Source: Blastocladiella emersonii ATCC 22665
Taxonomy: Eukaryota > Blastocladiomycota > Blastocladiomycetes > Blastocladiales > Blastocladiaceae
Direction of reading: 5' to 3'
DNA length: 64,000 nucleotides
Assembly (NCBI GenBank): GCA_025594325.1
Contig: JANHCV010000009.1
Location: forward strand, 1,054,001-1,118,000
A program made the translations under genes and the position numbers. Below, piece after piece: positions 33,612 through 44,777 of this stretch. Position 1 is the stretch's first letter; each line of letters begins with the position of its first letter. The notes under the pieces are model-generated. The model saw only the letters and a list, made by a program, of their open reading frames with translations. It was not told the DNA's origin and did not search any database.

Positions 33612-34071
33612 ATGTCCAGCGCGCCCCAGATCACCATCCACATCCGTCACGACGAAACGGACCTCGGTACGCCGCATCATTCTTGTGGTTCGTTTGCGGC
33701 CGCTGCTCACGCAATGGTGTGTGAATGTAGACTTTCGCGTGCGCGCGTCGACCAAGTGGTCCAAGGTCCTGGTACGACTCCCCCGTTACTCGGCTGAGAA
33801 GCGAGGGCACTAACAGTCGACGTCGCCGAATGCGTAGAAAACGTTCACGTCCAAGACGGGCAAGAAGGCCGACGACGTCCGGTTCACGCGGTCCGACAAC
33901 GGCCAGGTGATCCCGACGACGCCCGACCTGCCCGTCACCGAGGTACGGGCCGTGCAGCCGTTACGGCGCACCCTCGCAGTTGGCTGACCCTTCCCCGCAA
34001 TGTAGCTCGGCATCAAGGATGGCGACGAGCTGACTGTCGAGGAGATTCAGGTCGGCGGCGGCCGGTCGTGA
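33612..34071 (+). CDS. SUMO/Smt3-like ubiquitin-like modifier
   Basis: A small modifier assembled from four exons (33612-33666, 33731-33771, 33838-33942, 34006-34071), 88 aa. It begins with QITIHIRHDETDLDFRV, then TKWSKVLKTFTSKTGK (equivalent to the LxxLMxAYCxRxG helix of SUMO), VRFTRSDNGQVIP (equivalent to RFLYDGxRI), and ends ELGIKDGDELTVEEIQVGGGRS. A diglycine near the end followed by two residues fits a precursor processed by a Ulp/SENP protease. There is almost no N-terminal extension, unlike yeast Smt3. Donors are GTACGC, GTACGA and GTACGG. It would act in nuclear protein sumoylation. A Rad60/Esc2-type SUMO-like domain is less likely because the diglycine is present. Confidence 0.85.
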
Positions 34072-34130
34072 TCGCGCGCGCGCGCGCTGTGTGTCTCTCG
34101 TTTGTCTCTCCCATGCTTCCCCACCGGTAA

Positions 34131-34138
34131 TATAAAAC
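34131..34138 (+). promoter_or_regulatory. TATA box of the CPSF_A/DDB1-family gene
   Basis: TATAAAAC lies 177-184 bp upstream of the ATG at 34315, followed by a CT-rich stretch just before the start. It lies only 60 bp beyond the SUMO stop codon, so the intergenic region is compact. Confidence 0.45.
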
Positions 34139-34314
34139 GCTGCGAAACCGACCCGACCCATGCATGCGTGCCCGTCTGTGGGCCGCGTTGGCCGATCAGC
34201 CTGGCGTGTGAGCGACGCGATCGACCAAACCTCCCTCCCTCTCCCTGCCCATTCGCACACCCCCCAGTTTTGATTCCCCCCTCCACACTCCATGCAACAC
34301 CGATACCAACACCA

Positions 34315-37300
34315 ATGAACCATCATAGACCCGCCACGGCCGCGCTGCCGTACCTGCGCACGCTGCGCGCGCCCGACGCGGTGCAGGCGTTTGCCACGGG
34401 CGAGTTTCTCGAGCGCGACCGCCACGACCTTGTGCTTGCGCGCGTACGCCGTCGTGACTCTGTCAGCCTCTCCATGCGCACCGCTCATTCTATCGACTTT
34501 TAGGGCGACGCCCTCGAGCTGCACACGCTCGACCCGGAGTCGCTGACGCTCGCGTGCCGCGGCACCTACGCGCTGCACGCGGCCCCGCTCGCCGTCCACG
34601 CGTTCCCGCTGCGCGACGTGCGGTCCAGCGTGTTCGACGATCTCGACGTCGAGGATGACGGCGGCGACGACGCCGACGCGATGCCCGTTGACGGCGAAGC
34701 CGTGCACCCGCTGCGCGCGGCCAAGTGGGCCGGCGCGGATATCCTCGCGGTGACGACGACACGGGCCGCGGTCGAGTTCTTTGCCGCGACGTGGGACCGC
34801 GACGGCGGCGGCTCGGGTGTCGTGTTCCATGCGCTCAAGGAGGTACGTCGCGCCGCGCCGCGCCGTGTGCGATCACGGCGGCGCCTGACTCGAAAAATTG
34901 TGTAGATTTCACTCCCCGGCCGCCCGCTGGCGTTCGACCACCGCGAGCTAGGCGCGCACCTGGCCGTGCACCGCGGGACGCGCGACGTGGCCGTGGCCGC
35001 GTTCCAGGACGTGGTGCGGGTGCACTCGCTGGCGTCCGTCGCCGCGTTCACGTCCCCCGATGACTCGTCGCTCCTGCCGAGCGAGTACGCAAACCTCGAC
35101 CCCCTGCTCGGGCCGGTCGTCATCTGGAACACCTTCTTCCTCGAGCCCCACCCGGTCCTCGGCACCTACCACCTGGTCGTCCTGGGGTACCGCGACCTGA
35201 CGAAGCAGGTCGTCGCGTTCCTCGTCGAGCGCAACGCGGCCACAACCCCGACGGCTGCCGCGGACGCGTTCGCGCAACCACCAAACTTCCGCTGCGCGTC
35301 GCTCCCGCTCGACGTGTCGACGTTCCCGAGCCTGGCGGCCTCGTTCCCGCTGCCGTACAAGCACGACGCGTTCGCGCTGGTCATGGGCGCCGAGCTCCTC
35401 GTCATCTCCGCGTGGGACGTGCAGAACGGGAACGTCGCGGGTCTTGCGCGCCGCCGCTTGCCGTGCGCCGGGCTCGTGTCTGGGTGGTGCACGGTGCCCG
35501 ACCGCGTCTCCGAGTACTTTTACCTCGTCTCGGACCAGGGCGAGGTCATGAAGGCCGCGGGCAACGTCAACGCGCGCGGCGTCGCGAGTGTTGGCGGTGT
35601 GGAGATGGTCAAGCGGGTGCCGAATGTGCTCGATGCGCAGCTCGCGCACCTCGGCCGCGATGAGCTCGATGGGGTCATGGTGGATGTGGTCCTTGCTATG
35701 TCGCCGCGGTCCGACTGGCAGATCTTGCTTGTACGCACTTCCATCTCCCCGCGAGGCATCAACTAACCGCGTCTCCTTGTAGATCGGCACCGGCGTGTTC
35801 CACCAAGTCGAGGCCGCGCCCGTCATCGCGCCGGTCCTGCACGCCGTCCGCATGCCGCTGCCGCCCACCGGGTCGCCGTCGGCCGCGGCCCTCGCCACGA
35901 CCAAGCGCCCACTCGTGCTCGCGGCCGCGAACCAGCTCGTCGAGGTGTACGAGCGGATCCCGTTCGTCGTCGAGTCCGCGGCCGAGACGGGGCTCGAGGG
36001 GTACGGTTTTTTGGTTTGGGAAGGTGAGTTGGACTGACGCCCAGGTGGTGTAGACTCGTCTCGGTGCACGTCGCGGACGCGGCCATCGTACTCTCGTTCA
36101 GCTTCCAGACCGTGGTCCTGCACTACGCTGGTGCGTTTCTGCCGCCCACTTTCCCGCCTCGCTGCGCTGACCCGTCGTTTGTGTAGCCGGCGAAATCGAC
36201 GACATCTCCGAGTCGTCGGCGTGGGACTGCACCGCGTCGACGCTCGCCGTCGTGTCGACCGCGGACCACCACCTGCAGGTCCTCGCGCACCGCATCGTCG
36301 CCATCCCGCGCGCTGCGGCCGACACTGACGATTCCGCCACAGCGCCACCGCCCACGTACGTCCCGCCCGAGGGCAGCCACATCTTGCACGCGGCGCCCGT
36401 CGTCACCGACGACTCCTCCCCCACCGCCTCATCCGGCCTCGCGCTCGCCCTACACCTCGCGTCGGGCGAGTACTCGGTCCTCCTCCTCACCCCCGCCCTG
36501 ACGCTGGACCCAGCGTTCCCCGCCCCGCTGCCCTTCACCTCCGCGCCCACCTGCCTCGCCGCGACCCGCGCCGCCGTGTGGGTCGCGACGCACGCGCACC
36601 AGGTCGTGCAGTACCCCGGCGGGGTTTCGGCGGACCTCCCCGACGCCGCGACCGCCAACGCGATGCACGCGCACCCGGCGACGGGCGCGGTCGTCGTGGG
36701 TCTGCGGAACGGCGCGTGGTGCACGCTCGACCCGGCGACGGGGGTGGTCGCGACGCATGCGCGCGCGCTTGGGTTGGGGCCGGTCGGGCTTGTCCCCGCG
36801 AAGGAGGGGGATGGGGTTTGGGCGTTCTGCGACGGCGGCGTGTACGTCGTCCGCGCGAAACGGCGCGACGCGAGTATGCACGCGCACCGCGTCGATGTGC
36901 CCGATGGGGACGGTGGAGGGAAGGTGGTCGCGGTGGCCGGGTTCCAGGGGATGGTGCTCGTGGTCTCGGACGCCGGGCGGCTCACGTTCGGCCGGTTCGC
37001 GGAGGGTGAAGCGGGCGTTGTGGTCAAGAAGTACCCGGACACAGGGGCGAGGAACTTTGTACGTTTTTTTCATCACCCGCGTCGCGATCCACCACTGACT
37101 CTTCTCGTCCGCCGCAGATCCCGCGCAAACTCCTCGCGACCGCCCACGGCCCGACGCCCGCGCTCCTCGCATGCGGCTCCGAACGCTCCGCGTCCGTGAT
37201 CCGCGTGCTCGACGCAGCGACGATGCGCACGGTCTCGCAGCTCGCCCTGCCCGAGTACCTGGCCGCGTGGTGCGAGTGGCCCATGGCCGCGGCGCGGCCC

Positions 37301-38308
37301 AAGCTGCTCGTCGGGACCGCGACGGTCGCTCCGCGCGGCGACGGTGTTGGGCAGGGGACGGTGGCCGGCGGCCACTTCTACGTGTACCAGTTCAAGCGCG
37401 GGACCAACGAGATCGCGGCCGACGCGTACAAGTCGCCCCCGTTTACGGCGCCGGTGCGCGCGGTTGTGGCGATGACGAAGACGTACGCTCTGCCCTTTCT
37501 CACTGTTCCGTACCCTGAGGTTCACGCCGAGTTTGTGTAGCGTGTTCGCGGCAGGCATCGGCAAATCCGTCGCGCTGCACGCCTTCGACACGGTGGCCAA
37601 GACCGTGGTCGCCGCCACCACGCTCGCCCTGCGCAGCTCCATTACGTGTCTTGCCGCATCTTCCCACAGCGGCAACGACTGGCTCGCGATCGGCACTGTG
37701 CGCGACTCGATCGTCCTCGCGCGGCTCACGGGCACGGGCGCAGCGGCCGGGCTCGAGGTCGTGGCGAGCGACGCGTTCGCGCGGCACATCACGCACGCGG
37801 CGTGGACGGGCGGCGGCGGGACCGTGGTCGTCGCGGCGGACCGCGCGGGGGTCGTGGTTGGGCTGCGGCACGGTACGATCATTCCCTCGCGATGCGTACG
37901 CGACCTCGCACTGACCCTCGGCGGGTGTGTGTAGACCCAGACTCGGAAACCTCGACCCTGACGACAACCTTCCTCGTGAACCTGGGCCACCCGCTGTCGG
38001 CGCTCCTCCCGCCCGCCTCCCCCGACGAGGGCGACGACCGCGTCACGGCCGTCTCGGTCAGCGGCGCCGTGCACACGGTCGGGCGCGTGGGCGACGCGCG
38101 CACCGCGGCCGAGCTGCACGAGGCGCACGAGTCGCTCGCGACGCGCGCGTACCGGGCGTACCGCGCGCCGCTGGCGGCGGGTGACTTGTCAAGTGTGGTG
38201 GATTTGGGGCTGGTCGCGCAGTACCGCGGCGAGCGCAAGGAGCAGGTGAAGGAGGCGGTGCGCGATCTCAACGAGGACGAGACGACGGGGGCAGGGCGGT
38301 TTGAGTAG
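34315..38308 (+). CDS. DDB1/CPSF160/SF3B3-superfamily beta-propeller protein
   Basis: A 1176-aa protein in nine exons (34315-34443, 34504-34842, 34906-35730, 35783-36000, 36054-36130, 36187-37058, 37118-37482, 37541-37872, 37935-38308); all splice sites preserve frame. The N-terminus reads FATGEFLERDRHDLVLARGDALELHTL, the opening strand pattern of MMS1_N/CPSF_A proteins, and VVIWNTFFLEP, LYHYAAG-type strands and repeated WC-beta-strands follow. The C-terminal ~200 residues have the CPSF_A pattern of strands plus a final helix (SVVDLGLVAQYRGERKEQ). Length matches DDB1, CPSF160 and SF3B3, but identity to each is low by eye, so I cannot assign the paralogue. Possible roles are a cullin-4 adaptor, pre-mRNA processing or heterochromatin silencing (Rik1-like). 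Confidence 0.75.
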
Positions 38309-38419
38309 GAATAGGATAAGAATGTACCGTCACATTGCACGACACACGGCGGCGATCAATGATGAGGATGAGGGTGGAGGTGGGTGGATATTCACAAACG
38401 ACGAGGGAGGGCGGGTGCT

Positions 38420-39657
38420 CTAGTACTTGTAGTTGGAGACGTAGAGCGACTCGGAGGCAGCAGCCGAGCCGGCGCCGCCGGCGTACTTGCCGAGCGAGGC
38501 CTCCGAGTTGGCCTTGGCGCGGACCAGGAGCGCCTCCTGGGCGGCGCGCACGTTCTCGGGCTTGCCCGACCACACCTTGAGGACGGTCGCCTGGAGGGCG
38601 CGGCCGTACGAGAAGGTGAGGGCCCAGGGGCGGAGGAGCGGGACCTGGTTCATGGCGTTGAGGTGCAGCGTGGCCGCCTCCTCGGACTGGCCGCCCGACA
38701 GGAACGTGACGCCGGGGACGGCCGCGGGGACCGTGCGGCGGAGCACCGTGGCGGTAGCCGCGCCGACCTCCTCGGGCGTGTACTTGGTCGGGCAGTCGAC
38801 GCCCGCGCACACCATGTTGGGCTTGAGCAGCGTGCCCTCGAGGTACACGTGGTGGTCGTTGAGCTTCTTGTACACGGCGGCCAGCACCTTCTCGGTCACG
38901 AAGATGGCGCGCTCGAGGTTGTGGTCGCCGTCCATGAGGATCTCGGGCTCGACGATCGGGACCAGCCCGTTCACCTGGCAGATGGACGCGTACCGGGCGA
39001 GCACGTTGGCGTTCTCCTCGATGGCCACGATCGACGGCTCGTTGGCCCCGATGCGCAGCACCGAGCGCCACTTGGCGAACCGCGCGCCGAGCTTGTAGTA
39101 CTCGGCGCACCGCTCGGCCAGGCCGTCGAGCCCCTGCGTCGTGGTCTCGTCGACGGTGCCGGCGAGCGGGACCGTGCCCTTGTCGACCTTGATGCCGACA
39201 ATGATGCCGCGCTTGGCCAGCACCTCGGCGAAGGGCGTGCCGTCGGCCGACTTCTGGCGCAGCGTCTCGTCGAACAGGATCACGCCGCCAATGTACTTCT
39301 CGAGGTCGCCGGGGGCAGTGAACAGCAGGTCGCGGTACGCGCGGCGGTTCTCCTCCGTGTTCTCCACGCCGATCGACGCGAAACGCTTGGCGATGGTGCC
39401 CGTCGACTCGTCGGCGGCGAGGATGCCTGGAGAGCGGGGGAAGGTGGCGGGTGTGAGTGCGCGTTCGGGATCGGGGCGGCGCGCGTGCGTGCGCGTGTCT
39501 CATAGCGAGGGCACAGGCACAGGCACACACGCGCGCACGGGCAAGGCGCAAGGCGAGGCGTACCCTTGCCGGCGGCAACGATGGCGCGCGCGTTCTCGGC
39601 GAGCTCCTGGCGGCGGGCCTTGTCGGCGACCGTGGTGGCGGTGTAGTTGTTGGCCAT
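38420..39657 (-). CDS. Fructose-bisphosphate aldolase, class I
   Basis: A cytosolic glycolytic/gluconeogenic enzyme, 366 aa in two exons (39657-39564 and 39426-38420; 137-nt intron). Class I signatures are all present: [11 protein letters not shown] across the splice junction, the IVEPEIL strand, [12 protein letters not shown] with the Schiff-base lysine, [18 protein letters not shown], and a C-terminal tyrosine. Most fungi use the unrelated class II zinc enzyme, so this is taxonomically informative. The gene converges on the CPSF_A-family gene with 111 bp between stops and has a TATA-like box about 83 bp upstream of its ATG. Strong use of C/G-ending codons fits high expression. Confidence 0.95.
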
Positions 39658-40699
39658 GGTAGACGTGTGCGGGGTGTAGCAGTGCAGGTCGGTGCGTGCG
39701 TGAAGGAGAGCGAGGACCGGGCGCGGGGGGCGCGCCGCGTATTTATGTGTCTCGGCCGGATGCTTTGGGGGCGGGCGGAAGGCGGCGCGGCGGGCGGCGC
39801 GTGCGGGAAGCAGGCAAACCTTCGCGGCGCGTCTCTCACCCGCAACGCAAAACCTGACATGGCGGTCGGGCTTCGGACTGACTCGGGATCGGCGCACGTG
39901 CGCGCCGCGCTTCCCGGTCCCCGCCGACTCGCCGCCCTGCCAACACGCTCGACGTGTCTGTCTCCCACTCCGCGCTCCCTGCATCGCCGTCGCGGCCTGG
40001 GAAGCGTCTCACGTCTCGCTCGCTGCTCGACGCGGGCGCGACGGCGGCGGCGACGACGCGCTCGTCTCCCTCCCCTCGCGTCGCGTCGCCGCCGCGTCTC
40101 CGTCCCCTTGCGCAGCCGCACCGCTTCGCCACGATGACGGCGGCCGGCGTCACCCCCTGCAACGTGCCGAGCCGCTCATTTTTGGCCGCCCCGAAACGCG
40201 CGTCGCTCATCTCGGCTCGATAAGATTGCTTATCCCGGCCCCGCGGCTGCGAACCTGGTGACGCTCTCGCTGCGCCACCCTCATGCGCGGATCCCAACCC
40301 GAAACCCTATCGCGGGCAGGAAGCGGTCGGGGTTGATGCACGCCGTGCATGAGGCGCAGCGCGCAGCGCGCAGAGGGAAGGTGCGCGACGCGACGCGACG
40401 CGGCGTTGTTGCACGGCATGCACGCTGGCGGCGACCTGGGTGGTTGACGTCGCTTCACTTCGCGGCCGGGTTCGCGGGTGTGAATCGCAGGCGGGCGTGA
40501 TGGCATCGAGCACGAGAGAACTTGCCGAGCAGGGAAGAGGAGGGGCGGAGCGAGTTGCTGCAAGACACGCGTGATGGGCACGCGGCTGTGTCCGGCGCGT
40601 GTCTGAGCGGGCCAACGGTCGCTGCCGTCGCCGTCGGGCCAGCTATCACGAGCGCACTGCCCGAGGCCTTCTGTCTGTTCCTTGTTCACCGTTGTTGCC
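39658..40699. other. Promoter regions of aldolase and the first BTB gene
   Basis: No gene is supported. At 40567-40579 there is a variant of the composite motif (ACGCGT, 6 nt, CACGCGG), about 120 bp upstream of the first BTB gene. Confidence 0.5.
39740..39747 (-). promoter_or_regulatory. TATA-like box of the aldolase gene
   Basis: The minus strand reads CATAAATA, 83-90 bp upstream of the ATG, followed by a leader containing CACGCAC and CT-rich sequence. The position is normal for a strongly expressed gene. Confidence 0.5.
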
Positions 40700-41698
40700 A
40701 TGAGTCTACCCGTATGAATCTGTCGTGCGCAATGCCGCCAACTCGTGCAAATCGTGAAGCTGATCCGAGCCATCATGCAGGTCCATTACGTCAAGTCCTG
40801 CTACAACGCCCCGGGGTCGTTCTCGGGCAACACGTCGCACGACTTCTACTTCACCAGGCCCTCCGCGATGCGCGACGCAAGCTGCACCATGGGTTGTGTC
40901 ACGGAAGCCGTCGCCCTTCCTTCTGAAGTCGGCAATGGAACCTTCTACCTTGCCGCTCAACCCGGTGCGCTCAGTGGCCAGACCAACATCATGGTGATCA
41001 CGTCGCTGCTGGCATGCTTGACCACAACCTCGGACTGGCAGATCACGCTTGGGCAGCGCCAAACCCTGGGCTCCGTTCGTGTCCAGCCAACTGGGAGCAC
41101 AGCACTTACAATTCACGGGTTCGTCTCAAACAGCAGCGTTTACAACCGCGAGGACTTCTTCACCGCCGACTCGATGACGGTCTCAATTCGTGTCGTCCCG
41201 CCTCCTCCCGCCCCCGCTCCGATCGTCGTCCCTGCTCCCCGTCACCTCGACGCGACGCTGCTTGACTCGCTCAACGACCCGGCCGTGTGCGACGTGGCCT
41301 TCCTCGCTTGCGACTCGACTTCGCCCATCCACGCGTCGCGCGCGATCCTCAAATCCCGCTCGCCCTTCTTCGCCGCCATGTTCCGTGGTAACTGGGCCGA
41401 GTCCATCAAGTCAAGCGAGCCCATCAAGCTGCCCGAGTGGGGCCGCGTCACGCTTGTCGTTGTTCTGCTTCACCTCTACTCTGGCTGGTCGCCGGCCGGG
41501 TCCAAGGCCGCGGTGCCCGCCGAGATCGCGACCGTCTTGGCGCGTCTCGAAGTCAAGACCACCGATCTCGGCAGTCTCGCCGAGCTGACCAACTGCTTCG
41601 AGATCGCGGGCATGCTCGAGTGCTGCGACCTTGTCAAGTCGCTGCGCGACAACGTGGTCGTCGTGCTTGACGACCAGGTCAAGGCGCTCAAGATGTGA
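40700..41698 (+). CDS. BTB/POZ protein 1 with N-terminal MATH-like domain
   Basis: A probable cullin-3 substrate adaptor, 309 aa. Exon 1 is only 12 nt (40700-40711, encoding MSLP); a 69-nt intron (GTATGA to TGCAG) precedes exon 2 (40781-41698). Without the micro-exon there is no good start codon, and the same layout in the neighbours confirms it. Residues about 5-155 form a beta-rich domain (NGTFYLAAQPG, WQITLGQRQTLGSVRV) that may be a divergent MATH fold. A PPPPAPAPIVVPAP linker follows, then the BTB domain from about 165: LLDSLNDPAVCDVAFL, SRAILKSRSPFFAAMFRGNW, VVLLHLYSGW. A helical BACK-like tail (TNCFEIAGMLECCDLVKSL) ends the protein. It is the most regular member of the array. Confidence 0.85.
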
Positions 41699-42148
41699 TC
41701 TCTGGCCAATTAAGTTTTGTAAACATGTTGTCGGACAGTCAATAAACATGATTTTTAGTTGATTTCAAACAATCTCGCCGGTCTGACGCGCGATCATAGT
41801 GGCCGTCAGAAGCGCGGGGCTTCGCGACCGTGTCCCTCGATAGTTTTACGACGTGGCCAACGTCGCGCTGCTGCGACGCGTCGCTGACGCGTATAATATT
41901 GGTTCAGAATCAACTCGTTGACGGCTCATCCGTGCGACTCCCTTGAGCGCGAATGTTGCGCGATCGTGAAGGCACCGAGCAGGGAAGAGAGAGAGCGCGT
42001 ATCCAGCTGCAAGGAAAGCTTGACGAGCACATGGGTGCGTCCAACGCGTGTCTGCGGGAGCGAGCGGTCGCCGCCGCCGCGGCCGGACCGGCCATCGCTC
42101 GCGCTCTCAAGATCACAACAAGCTTGATCGTTGTTCACAGTCTTTGCC
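41699..42148. other. Intergenic region between BTB genes 1 and 2
   Basis: It starts with an AATAAA polyadenylation signal (about 41741). The second half resembles the promoter of BTB gene 1, with a shared GCGTGTCTG-GCGG block, as expected from tandem duplication. I see no gene. Confidence 0.5.
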
Positions 42149-43162
42149 ATGAATCTGCCTGTACGGGCCACAATGCACTACCCACGCGCTCAGCCGTGAT
42201 ACTGAACCAGCCAACCATGCACCATGCAGATCGTTTTCTCCGCACACTCGTACACGCCGCCGAGAGCTGGCGATCCCAAGCACTACTTCTCCTTCAGTTG
42301 GTCGGCGGCGGACAACGCGCGCTGCAGCGACGGAGTCATATCGGAGGTTGTTGCGCTTCCTCGCGAGATTGGCAACGGAACTTTCTACATTGCTTTACGC
42401 CCTGGTGTTCAGCCCGAGCTGACCGACGTTAACATCGTCATGTCGTTGCTGACAAATGCGCAGGTTACTGCGGACTGGACTATCTCGTTCGGCCAGCGGT
42501 CCCTCGGGACCATCCGAACTCGGCCAGCCGAGGACAACGTGTCAGCGATTTGCGGGACCGTGGTCGCCAACAGTCGTTTCGGCTACAACCACCCCTTTTT
42601 CGGCGGCGGCATGAGCATCACAATCAAAGTCGTCCCTCCGCCTGCTCCAGCTCCAGCTCCAGTTCCGGCACCGGCACCGGTACCGGCCGCTGTTCCTGTC
42701 GCTTCCCGCATTGACATGACGCTTCTTGGCTCGATCAACGACCAGGCCGTGTGCGACGTCTCGTTCCTCGCGAGCGGCTCGACCACCCCGACCTACGCTT
42801 CGCGTGCCATCCTCGCGTCGCGCTCGCGCTTCTTTGACGCCATGTTCCGCGGGGACTGGGCCGAGTCTGTCAAGTCGAGCAAGCCCATCCGACTCACGGA
42901 GTGGACTCCTGTCGCGCTCGCCGTCGTTCTTCTCCATCTCTACACGGGCTTGACGCTTACGAGTAGCGTGGACGGGACCGATGATGAACTCGCGGTTGTT
43001 TTCAAGCACCTGAACATCGAGCTCACCGACGTTCACCACCTTGCCAATCTGACCAACTGCTTCGAGATCGTGGGCATGCTCGAGTGCAACGAGCTCGCCG
43101 CCTCCGTGCGTGACGGGATTGTGTGCGTGCTCAACAACCAGATCAAGGCTCTTAAAATGTGA
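42149..43162 (+). CDS. BTB/POZ protein 2 with N-terminal MATH-like domain
   Basis: A paralogue of BTB 1, 314 aa. The 12-nt first exon (42149-42160, MNLP) is followed by a 69-nt intron (GTACGG to TGCAG) and exon 2 (42230-43162). The N-terminal domain has FSFSWSAADNAR, LPREIGNGTFYIALRPG and WTISFGQRSLGTIR. The linker is a Pro-Ala-Val repeat (PAPAPVPAPAPV). The BTB domain has SINDQAVCDVSFL, SRAILASRSRFFDAMFRGDW and VVLLHLYTGL, and the tail has TNCFEIVGMLECNELAASV. The core is well kept while the MATH-like half and the loop after the BTB differ from BTB 1, a pattern expected when substrate recognition diverges. Cullin-3 binding is inferred. Confidence 0.85.
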
Positions 43163-43529
43163 TCACGGGTCAAGTCGGCTTCGTGAATCTGTTGTGTAAG
43201 CTGTATAAATCTGCTTTCGTTGTAATCGGTTGAGTCCCAGGTGATCCCGCGCTGATCCGGCGCGTGATCGGCTGTCTGACGGGTCGTTCATGTGCAGTGC
43301 ACTAGGTCGGACTCGTTGACGTTAACTCGCCGCGGCTCCCATGAGCGTGAAGACCGTGCGAAAGCAAAAGAATTCGGCGTAATTCGCGACCGGGCGGGAG
43401 CGAGGTGGAGGACCTCTCGCGCGTCTGACGCGTGTTTCAGGGTGGATGAGCGCCGCGCGAACGCGCCTCTCCGCTCACTCGTATTCTAACTTGAAACTCA
43501 CCAAAACAGTTGCGCTCAACCATAGTCTC
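43163..43529. other. Intergenic region between BTB gene 2 and the BTB pseudogene
   Basis: Promoter-like sequence with an ACGCGT at about 43422 and GC-rich blocks related to the other BTB promoters. There is no micro-exon ATG before the pseudogene. Confidence 0.45.
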
Positions 43530-44152
43530 CGAGAGGCGTGTCGAGGTTCGCAAGTGGACCACCCTTGGCCCTGCTCGAGTCGAGCTGCCCTAGGGCCTCA
43601 CGTGCGTGGTTGCTGGCGGCGCGGTCGCACCGCAAGATTGTTCCTACGACAACAACCCGTTCACGGTTGATCAGAATGTTGTCTCGGTCCGCGTCGTTCC
43701 GCCTCCTGCCCCAGTCATTGTTGCCGCTCCGCCGCGCATCGACACTACATTGCTTGACTTTATCAACAATCCGGCCGTGTGCAACATTTCCTTTCTCGCG
43801 GGTGACTCGATCTCACCAATTTACACTTCGCGCGCGATCCTCGCCGCTCGGTCGCCCTTTTTGGCCGCCATGTTCCGTGGCAACTGGGCCGAGTCCATCA
43901 AGTAGACCGAACCCATCAAGCTGCCCGAGTGGACCCGTTCCACGCTCGTTGGACTCCCGCGGGATTCAAGGAGGCGGTCCCCGCCGAGATCATGGCCGTC
44001 CTCAAGCGTCTCGAGATCCAGACCGCAGTCTCGCCGACTTGGCCAACTGCTTCGAAATCGCGGGCATGCTCGAGTGTCGCGATCTCGTCGCGTCGCTCCG
44101 CGACAACGTTGTCGTCGTACTTGACGACCAGGTCAAGGCGCTCAAATTGTGA
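43530..44152 (+). pseudogene. BTB/POZ pseudogene 3
   Basis: A broken paralogue. The first exon and most of the MATH-like domain are missing; similarity begins around the W-T-x-LGP-ARVEL strand. The BTB core is readable (LLDFINNPAVCNISFL, SRAILAARSPFLAAMFRGNW), but a TAG at 43903 replaces the first serine of the SSEPIKLPEW motif. A deletion of roughly 28 nt then removes the VVLLHLYSG helix, and a further 1-nt loss shifts the frame before LADLANCFEIAGMLECRDLV, which is otherwise intact to the stop at 44152. It is closest to BTB 1 by eye. Three independent lesions make function as this protein unlikely. Confidence 0.85.
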
Positions 44153-44777
44153 ACTCGCGTTGAGTCGATTCGATGCTTGATCTACTTGTACCGGCACTTT
44201 CTCCGTGGCCAATAAATATCCTTATGTGTTATTGCTATAGTTTCCCGTGTTTCTGCGGCGAGCTGCATTTTCGGTCGTGGCCATGGTACGAGACATGGTC
44301 CACGTGATATCGAAACGCGTCGATCAACCACGTGACAGGTGCGAGACACTGTGGGATCACATTGGTACGGTTCATCGCACTGCCACCGACTTTCTCCGGG
44401 CCTCCGTTCATCGAGTTTTGTATTATCCGTATAAACTGCTTAAATAGCGTGGCTCTCAAGCTCACGCACTAACCTGCCCCGCTCCGCATTTCCTGCCCCG
44501 CTCCGCATTCCCTGCCCCGCGTTGATGGACTCGGGCTCGTTCGCGCTCCCGAATGCGGCAAAATGCGCGATCCGAACGGAAAGAGATTACTGCGCAGTTG
44601 GCGAAGGATTCTCCTGTGCATTGCGGTAAAGATCAACGTTAGCCGTGTACGGTCAGTGGCGAGGAGTGAACGGTAAACGGCGAAGGGGCCAGCACGGACT
44701 ACAAAGGTGCGAACTTCCCCCCGCCGCCAATGTTTGCAACTCCACCTGTCTACGACCTTTCTTCCTACTCTGTTGCC
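44153..44777. other. Intergenic region between the BTB pseudogene and BTB gene 4
   Basis: It contains an AATAAA signal (about 44211), a 60-bp promoter block shared with BTB 6 (44289-44348), a TATAAAC at 44430 and two tandem copies of CCTGCCCCGCTCCGCATT near 44475. Confidence 0.5.
44289..44348 (+). promoter_or_regulatory. 60-bp composite promoter block (BTB gene 4)
   Basis: The block contains a CACGTG, then CGAAACGCGTCGATC, then ACCACGTGACAGG, ending GGTGCGAGACA. It aligns without gaps to 47091-47150 upstream of BTB 6. The ACGCGT core is at 44315-44320 and a perfect CACGTG E-box lies 8 nt further on, so the MluI box is flanked by E-boxes on both sides. Confidence 0.6.
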
